Of a stretch of DNA of 18,026 bases, positions 13,962-18,026 are shown one piece after another. A program made the position numbers and the translations under genes. Source of the stretch: Bacteroidales bacterium (GTDB lineage Bacteria > Bacteroidota > Bacteroidia > Bacteroidales > Bacteroidaceae); NCBI GenBank assembly GCA_004555055.1, contig SFJN01000032.1, positions 1 through 18,026 of the forward strand, given 5' to 3'. How positions within the stretch are numbered: the first letter of the stretch is position 1; every line of letters starts with the position of its first letter. Below the pieces are notes generated by a model. That model was not told the origin of the DNA. It did no database searches and saw only the letters and a program-made list of their open reading frames with translations.

Positions 13962-15719
13962 ATGATTATAGAAACCATAAAATCCCCCGCCGACGTCAAG
14001 CGGCTGTCGCTGGAGGAGATGAAGGCCCTGGCGGCCGAAATGCGCACGCTGCTCGTCCGTAAGGTGAGCTGCCACGGCGGTCATTGCGGACCGAACCTGG
14101 GCATGGTGGAAGCCACCATCGCCATGCACTACGTGTTCCAATCGCCCGAGGACAAGATTGTCTTCGACGTTTCGCACCAAAGCTATCCCCACAAAATGCT
14201 TACGGGACGGGCAGAGGCTTTCCTTGATGCCGGACACTACGACGACGTCTCGGGATACAGCGAGCCCTCGGAAAGCGGACACGACCACTTCGTCATCGGA
14301 CACACCTCCACCTCCGTCAGCCTTGCCGGCGGACTCGCCAAGGGACGCGACCTGGCAGGAGCAAAGGGCAACGTGATTGCCGTCATCGGCGACGGGTCGC
14401 TCAGCGGCGGCGAAGCCCTCGAAGGACTCGACTGGGCGGCGGAACTGGGCACGAACTTCATCATCGTGGTCAACGACAACCAGATGTCCATCGCCGAAAA
14501 CCACGGCGGACTCTACCGGAACCTCGAAGAACTGAGACGCTCCAACGGCACGTGCAGCAACAACCTCTTCCGCGCCATGGGACTGGACTACGTCTATGTG
14601 GACAAGGGCAACGACCTCGAAGCACTCATCGATGCCTTCAGACGGGTAAAGGACACCGACCACCCGACGGTGGTGCACATCAACACACTGAAGGGCAAGG
14701 GCTATGCTCCGGCAGAGGCCGACAAGGAACGATGGCACTGGAGTGCACCCTTCGATGCCGAGACCGGCGAACTGCTCAGCCCCGTCACCGCCGAGACCTA
14801 CGACGAACTTACCGCCACCCACCTGCTGGCACAGATGAAGGCCGACCGCACCGTGTGTGCCATCACTGCCGGCACACCGGGCATATGGAACTGGACACCC
14901 GAACGCCGCAAGGAGGCAGGCGGACAGTTCGTCGACGTAGGAATCGCCGAGGAACATGCCGTGGCACTGGCATCGGGCATTGCCAAGGCCGGAGGCAAGG
15001 CGGTGTTCGGAGTTTGCAGCACATTCCTGCAGCGGGCCTACGACCAGCTGTCGCAGGACCTCTGCATCAACGACAGTCCCGCCACGATACTCGTGCTCCG
15101 GGGCTCGCTCACCACCATGACCGACGTGACGCACCTGTGCCACTTCGACATCCCCCTGCTCTCCAACATCCCCAACCTCGTCTACCTGGCTCCGACAAAC
15201 CGCGAGGAATACCTTGCCATGCTCGACTGGAGCCTCGGCTACAAGGCGCACCCCGTGGCCATCCGTGTGCCGGCCGGACCGACGGTGCCTGCCACCCGAC
15301 CGGTGCAGACGGACTATTCTGACCTGGACCGCTACGAGGTGGTGGAACGCGGCAAGGATGTCGCTCTGTTTGCCCTCGGCTCCTTCTTCAGCCTTGGCGA
15401 GCGTGTATGCCGTCTGCTCGAGGCGCAGGGCATCCGTGCCACACTCGTCAACCCGCGCTACATCTCCGGCATCGACACCCGTCTGCTCGACAGCCTTACC
15501 ACGGACCATCGCCTGGCAGTCACGCTCGAAGACGGCGTACTCGACGGAGGTTTCGGCGAGAAGATTGCCCGCCATTACGGACCGTCGGAGGTGAAGACCC
15601 TCTGCTATGGTGCCAAGAAGCAGTTCGTCGACCGCTTTTTGCCCAAGGAATTCCTTGCTGCCAACCGCCTTGTCGACACCCTGATTACGGAAGACATCCT
15701 CGGCATGCTCAACCGATAA
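13962..15719 (+). CDS. short, divergent 1-deoxy-D-xylulose-5-phosphate synthase-type enzyme
   Basis: This 585-residue thiamine-diphosphate enzyme of the DXS family is somewhat shorter than the usual ~620. Seen: CHGGHCGPNLG, DVSHQSYPHK, GHTSTS, the ThDP motif GDGSLSGGEALEG (G143-D144-G145) to NDN (171-173), the catalytic glutamate region VGIAEEHAVA (E330/E331) and STFLQRAYDQ. Canonical DXS makes DXP from pyruvate and glyceraldehyde-3-phosphate for isoprenoids, thiamine and pyridoxal. The usual DRAG...DGxTHxGxFD segment reads instead VLRGSLTTMTDVTHLCHFD, and RYPRG reads RVPAG. The Arg and His remain, but the Asp is shifted. It may be a second DXS paralogue with altered activity, so I give no gene symbol. 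Start ATG 13962 sits behind a clean promoter; the stop at 15719 is the last firm host feature before the phage block. Confidence 0.85.
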   Translation: MIIETIKSPADVKRLSLEEMKALAAEMRTLLVRKVSCHGGHCGPNLGMVEATIAMHYVFQSPEDKIVFDVSHQSYPHKMLTGRAEAFLDAGHYDDVSGYSEPSESGHDHFVIGHTSTSVSLAGGLAKGRDLAGAKGNVIAVIGDGSLSGGEALEGLDWAAELGTNFIIVVNDNQMSIAENHGGLYRNLEELRRSNGTCSNNLFRAMGLDYVYVDKGNDLEALIDAFRRVKDTDHPTVVHINTLKGKGYAPAEADKERWHWSAPFDAETGELLSPVTAETYDELTATHLLAQMKADRTVCAITAGTPGIWNWTPERRKEAGGQFVDVGIAEEHAVALASGIAKAGGKAVFGVCSTFLQRAYDQLSQDLCINDSPATILVLRGSLTTMTDVTHLCHFDIPLLSNIPNLVYLAPTNREEYLAMLDWSLGYKAHPVAIRVPAGPTVPATRPVQTDYSDLDRYEVVERGKDVALFALGSFFSLGERVCRLLEAQGIRATLVNPRYISGIDTRLLDSLTTDHRLAVTLEDGVLDGGFGEKIARHYGPSEVKTLCYGAKKQFVDRFLPKEFLAANRLVDTLITEDILGMLNR

Positions 15720-15811
15720 TCTATATTCCGCCAAACGCAATGTTCCGGATTTTCAAAACGAAGCGTATCTTTTCGTAAAACGAAGCTCATACGAAACCAC
15801 GGAAACAGGTG
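15720..15811. other. junction between Bacteroidales and phage-type sequence
   Basis: The dxs stop is at 15717-15719, and minus-strand tape measure similarity ends near 15812. In between is AT-richer DNA. It has two imperfect copies of a ~22-bp unit containing AAAACGAAGC (15755-15764 and 15777-15786) and the small inverted repeat TTCGTAAAACGAA (15772-15784). The repeats look like the 3' flank of the host gene, possibly its terminator. No tRNA, attachment-site duplication or integrase is visible. The exact breakpoint cannot be fixed from sequence alone. Confidence 0.6.
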
Positions 15812-17038
15812 CCAGTGCGTGGCAATCAATGCAACCAAAGCGATAAACAGCCTCAGCGGATGGTGTACAAGCATCCAGCCTGTAAGAATGGTTCCAAATA
15901 CACCGCTAAACACAGAAACAGCCGTCTGGAATCCTTCGCTCTCCGTAAGCGCTCTGAAATCTGAAAAGAACGTGCTGGCCTGCTGCATCGGCCCTGTGTC
16001 ACTGTCTCCAAGCCCTATAATTCCATCAATCACGGCTTTTGCCCCGTTGTACGCAGCTGTTCCAATGTTGCCGATGATGGAGAAAATGTCCTCGATGACC
16101 TGGAAGCCATCGCCCGGGTCTTCCCCGTTGCTCCACTTGATCAGCGCGTCAATGAGGTTGATAGCTCCGTCAAAGGCTTTTCCGGCCAGATTGCCGATGT
16201 CCGAGGCGATCATGCCAAAGCGCATGGTTACGGTTTTGTCGCTCAAAAATCCGGTCAGTTTCTCGATGACAGGAAGAAGAGCCGCGCGGAATGGACTGCC
16301 GACCGTCGCGGACAGATTGGTGAACGCCGTGTTCAGGTTTCCGATGACGTTTTCCCACTCGTGGCCCTCGCGCGCCGCCTGCCCGACGACCTCCGTCTGG
16401 TTGTAGATTTCCTCGACCACTCCGAGCATGAGCATCTGCTTTTGGGCTTCCGTCAGCTCCGTCCACTTTTTTCCGTAGTTGGCCACGGCGCGCTCGTTTC
16501 GCTGGCTCTCGCTCGTAAACAGGCCGATGGAATCGCCCGCTTCCGTATTTCCGCGGATGAAGCTGCGCAGCTTTACGTCGGCGTCCTCAACGCTGATATT
16601 GTAGGCAGCTGCAGCATCCGCCGCGAGGCGGGTGTACTTGTCCATCATGGACAGGGCGTTGCCAGCGTCGACGCCTGCACCCTTGAACTGCATGAACGCG
16701 CCCGTACCGATGCCGCGCAGACGGGTTGCCAGAATGTTGGTGTCCTGGCTGATGCTCTCCAATGCACCAGTCGCGGCGGATTCCAGCTCGCCGAAGACCT
16801 GCTGGTACAGCGAGATTTCCGCCTCGATGTCGGCGCTGGCCTGTATGGCGTTTTTGCCGAAGTCGATCATGGCGCCTGCGGCGCGCTCGACGCCGTGCGC
16901 CACCATCGTGCCGACGGCGACGGCCTTTGCGCTGACGGTATTCGCAAGGCCCATGAAGCTCTGCTTGCTGCTCTGTACGCCCTTTTCGTAATCGCTCGCG
17001 TCAAGCGATAGCCGGGCGACCAACGTAAACAAATCCAC
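15812..17038 (-). CDS. phage tape measure protein, N-terminal part (truncated at the junction)
   Basis: From a GTG at 17038-17036 this reads MDLFTLVARLSLDASDYEKGVQ, a typical siphophage tape measure start. Long Ala-rich helices, the EVVGQAAREGHEWENVIGNL-type region and a hydrophobic segment near the end (LFIALVALIATHW, to W409) follow. Tape measure proteins set tail length and are usually 700 to 1,500 residues. The start is supported by GGGAGG 9 nt upstream, within the end of the preceding gene. After residue ~409 the frame stays open by chance into the antisense of the dxs-like gene (to 15605), which is not phage protein. The missing C-terminal half indicates a real truncation or an assembly join. 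The tail assembly chaperone pair directly upstream is the expected order. Confidence 0.82.
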
Positions 17039-17040
17039 GG

Positions 17041-17648
17041 CTATTCGCCTCCCAACTTATTTTTGAGGTCTTCGATGATCTGCGCGGCGCTTCGATCATC
17101 CACCGGCTCGTTTCTCCGGTTCACGATCTCGCTGTATCGCGGCAGCGGGTCGCGGTAGCCGATGCGCGCCGTCATCCACGCCATATCCGCCATGTAGTTT
17201 CTCCACGCGCTGCGCTCCGCCTCATCGTGCAAAATCGCCTCCAGCGCGGCCATGCCTGGCGGTGCGCCGTACCGGTAGACCGCGGCGGTTACTCGCTCTG
17301 CTCCTGCGCCGCGGACGATCTGAAAAAATCGAGGAAGTCCTCGTCGAAGAAGCTCTTCACGTCTCGAATTGTTGCAAAGCCGTTCTGCGCGCGCACGCCC
17401 TCCTCGGTCTTGCCGGTCATCGCGGCGACGATGGTCACCATGTCGTCAAAGTGCGCGCCAAGCAGCGCTGGCACCAGCGCGCCGACCATCTGCGCAAGCT
17501 GCTGCATCCGCGTGCCGCCCTCCAGTTTGCCAGAGAGCGCCGCGAACGCCCGGTTCGTCCCCTCGTCCATGCCGATGCGTTCCAGCGCCGGGGCAATCTT
17601 GCACAGGCACGCGGCAAGCTGCTGCGTGTTCATTTCAGATAGTTTCAT
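17041..17648 (-). CDS. tail assembly chaperone, frameshift-extended form (lambda GT-like)
   Basis: The chaperone open frame starting at 17648 and the downstream frame ending in TAG at 17043-17041 are linked by a -1 shift at TTTTTTC (minus strand, 17328-17322). The fused product is 202 residues: it reads ...DEDFLDFF and then QIVRGAGAERVTAAVYRYGAPPG before joining MAALEAILHDEAERSAW. The -1 frame is open from the slip site through the ATG at 17253, so that ATG need not be a real start. In lambda-type phages the short (G) and long (GT) forms hold the tape measure protein during tail assembly; the T part contacts the tail tube subunit. The tape measure gene starts 2 bp after the stop. The -1 signal is described separately. 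Confidence 0.85.
17280..17328 (-). promoter_or_regulatory. programmed -1 frameshift signal (slippery heptamer plus stem-loop)
   Basis: On the minus strand the zero frame reads GAT TTT TTC, so the heptamer T-TTT-TTC (17328-17322) fits X-XXY-YYZ. After a 7-nt spacer (AGATCGT, 17321-17315) comes a perfect 8-bp GC-only stem: CCGCGGCG (17314-17307) with CGCCGCGG (17287-17280). Its 19-nt loop contains the zero-frame stop TAA (17291-17289). Heptamer, spacing and stimulatory stem are all textbook. Confidence 0.88.
17289..17648 (-). CDS. tail assembly chaperone, unshifted form (lambda G-like)
   Basis: This 119-residue all-helical protein, MKLSEMNTQQLAACLCKIAP..., ends ...DFLDFFRSSAAQEQSE with TAA at 17291-17289. 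The start at 17648 was chosen over in-frame codons further upstream because GGAGG lies 7 nt before it, and the upstream extension runs through the terminator into the tail protein gene. Size, position before the tape measure gene and the late frameshift site match the G protein of the tail chaperone pair in Firmicutes siphophages. A terminator separates it from the major tail protein gene. Confidence 0.82.
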   Translation of the reverse strand: MKLSEMNTQQLAACLCKIAPALERIGMDEGTNRAFAALSGKLEGGTRMQQLAQMVGALVPALLGAHFDDMVTIVAAMTGKTEEGVRAQNGFATIRDVKSFFDEDFLDFFRSSAAQEQSE

Positions 17649-17665
17649 CTGCTTTCCTCCATTTG

Positions 17666-17695
17666 AAAAAACGGGCACAGCGCGGAGCCGTGCCC
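17666..17695 (-). terminator. rho-independent terminator between tail protein and chaperone genes
   Basis: On the minus strand GGGCAC (complement of 17690-17695) and GTGCCC (complement of 17673-17678) form a stem with an 11-nt inner part that can pair further. A G and then six T residues (complement of 17666-17671) follow. It lies just behind the major tail protein stop and would let that gene be expressed at a higher level than the chaperones. Confidence 0.75.
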
Positions 17696-17703
17696 TTGTC
17701 GTA

Positions 17704-18026
17704 TTACGCCGTCTGCGCCGGGTTGAGATACACGATCTCATAGGGCGCATACTCCGTCTGCTCTACGTCGCTCTGGTGCGCGACGAACTCAAACGGCAGC
17801 GTGCCCTCGCCCTTGTCGTTGATGGTCATCGTTGCGCCGCTCGTGTTGAGCACGTTGAACAGCGTAATCATCATGGCGCCCTCGCTGGTGTCGCCAACCC
17901 ATGTGATGGACTTGATGTAGTCCGTGTCCTTGATCGACGTGCGGGTTTTGATGGTCGTGACGGTCTTGCCCTCGTTGTCCGTGGACTCTCCCGTGGCCAG
18001 AACGCGCTTGATGTTGCCGGGCACGA
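17704..18026 (-). CDS. phage major tail protein, C-terminal part (cut by window edge)
   Basis: At least 106 residues are visible, running to a TAA at 17706-17704. The sequence (..RVLATGESTDNEGKTVTTIKT.. and ..GEGTLPFEFVAHQSDVEQTEYAPYEIVYLNP at the end) matches the C-terminal half of phi13-type siphophage major tail (tube) proteins of Firmicutes phages. A GTG at 18024-18022 is in frame, but the family is usually near 190 residues, so the gene most likely continues past the window. Tube subunits stack into the tail tube; high expression is expected and fits the terminator just behind this gene. Confidence 0.75.
   Translation of the reverse strand, partial: VPGNIKRVLATGESTDNEGKTVTTIKTRTSIKDTDYIKSITWVGDTSEGAMMITLFNVLNTSGATMTINDKGEGTLPFEFVAHQSDVEQTEYAPYEIVYLNPAQTA

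Noticed and set aside
13809..15740. 643-codon minus-strand open frame
   Set aside because: Antisense of the dxs-like gene and its promoter region; the sense frame carries ThDP motifs.
15605..15811. C-terminal extension of the tape measure frame
   Set aside because: Beyond W409 the frame reads antisense through the junction and the end of the dxs-like gene, so it is a chance read-through and not phage protein.

Overview
The window joins two blocks of DNA that do not look as if they come from the same kind of organism. Positions 1 to about 15,720 look like a Bacteroidales chromosome, probably Prevotella-like. Its secreted proteins have typical Bacteroidetes signal peptides. Its starts are preceded by A-rich leaders with no Shine-Dalgarno sequence, and several genes carry the Bacteroidetes promoter form TTG-20/21 nt-TAnnTTTG. 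The coding regions strongly prefer C-ending codons. Positions from about 15,812 to the right edge hold tail genes of a tailed phage on the minus strand. These have strong GGAGG ribosome binding sites and resemble siphophages of Firmicutes.

Left to right in the Bacteroidales block: an AT-rich left end has the start of a secreted protein (minus) and a small 67-residue protein (minus) with its own promoter. A gene-free stretch of about 750 bp follows, rich in inverted repeats. Then come a membrane NfeD-like protein and a flotillin, a well-known pair. Next is a GT2-like glycosyltransferase, followed by about 340 bp of 39-bp tandem repeats. A secreted leucine-rich-repeat protein, a large secreted M60-type (mucinase-like) metalloprotease with BACON and F5/8-type domains, and a polyprenol-phosphate mannose synthase-like enzyme 4 bp behind it close this part. 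A strong terminator ends that unit.

After a 450-bp gap and a promoter comes a biosynthetic cluster: dihydroorotase (pyrC), a free-standing version of the cobalamin methionine synthase reactivation domain overlapping pyrC, and a PlsC-type acyltransferase. A short, divergent DXS-type enzyme follows under its own promoter.

The phage block (minus, read right to left) has the end of a major tail protein, a terminator, a tail assembly chaperone pair joined by a clear programmed -1 frameshift site, and the first ~409 residues of a tape measure protein that stops abruptly at the junction. No integrase, attachment site or other phage end is visible. An assembly chimera is therefore at least as likely as a real insertion.

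The best-supported unusual items are the complete -1 frameshift signal, the block junction, the stand-alone MetH reactivation protein with a Cys-Pro-Cys-Cys insert, the non-canonical DXS active-site region, the near-perfect 29-bp inverted repeat around a promoter-like palindrome, and the phased 39-bp repeat array. I see no clear, wholly new multi-gene system.
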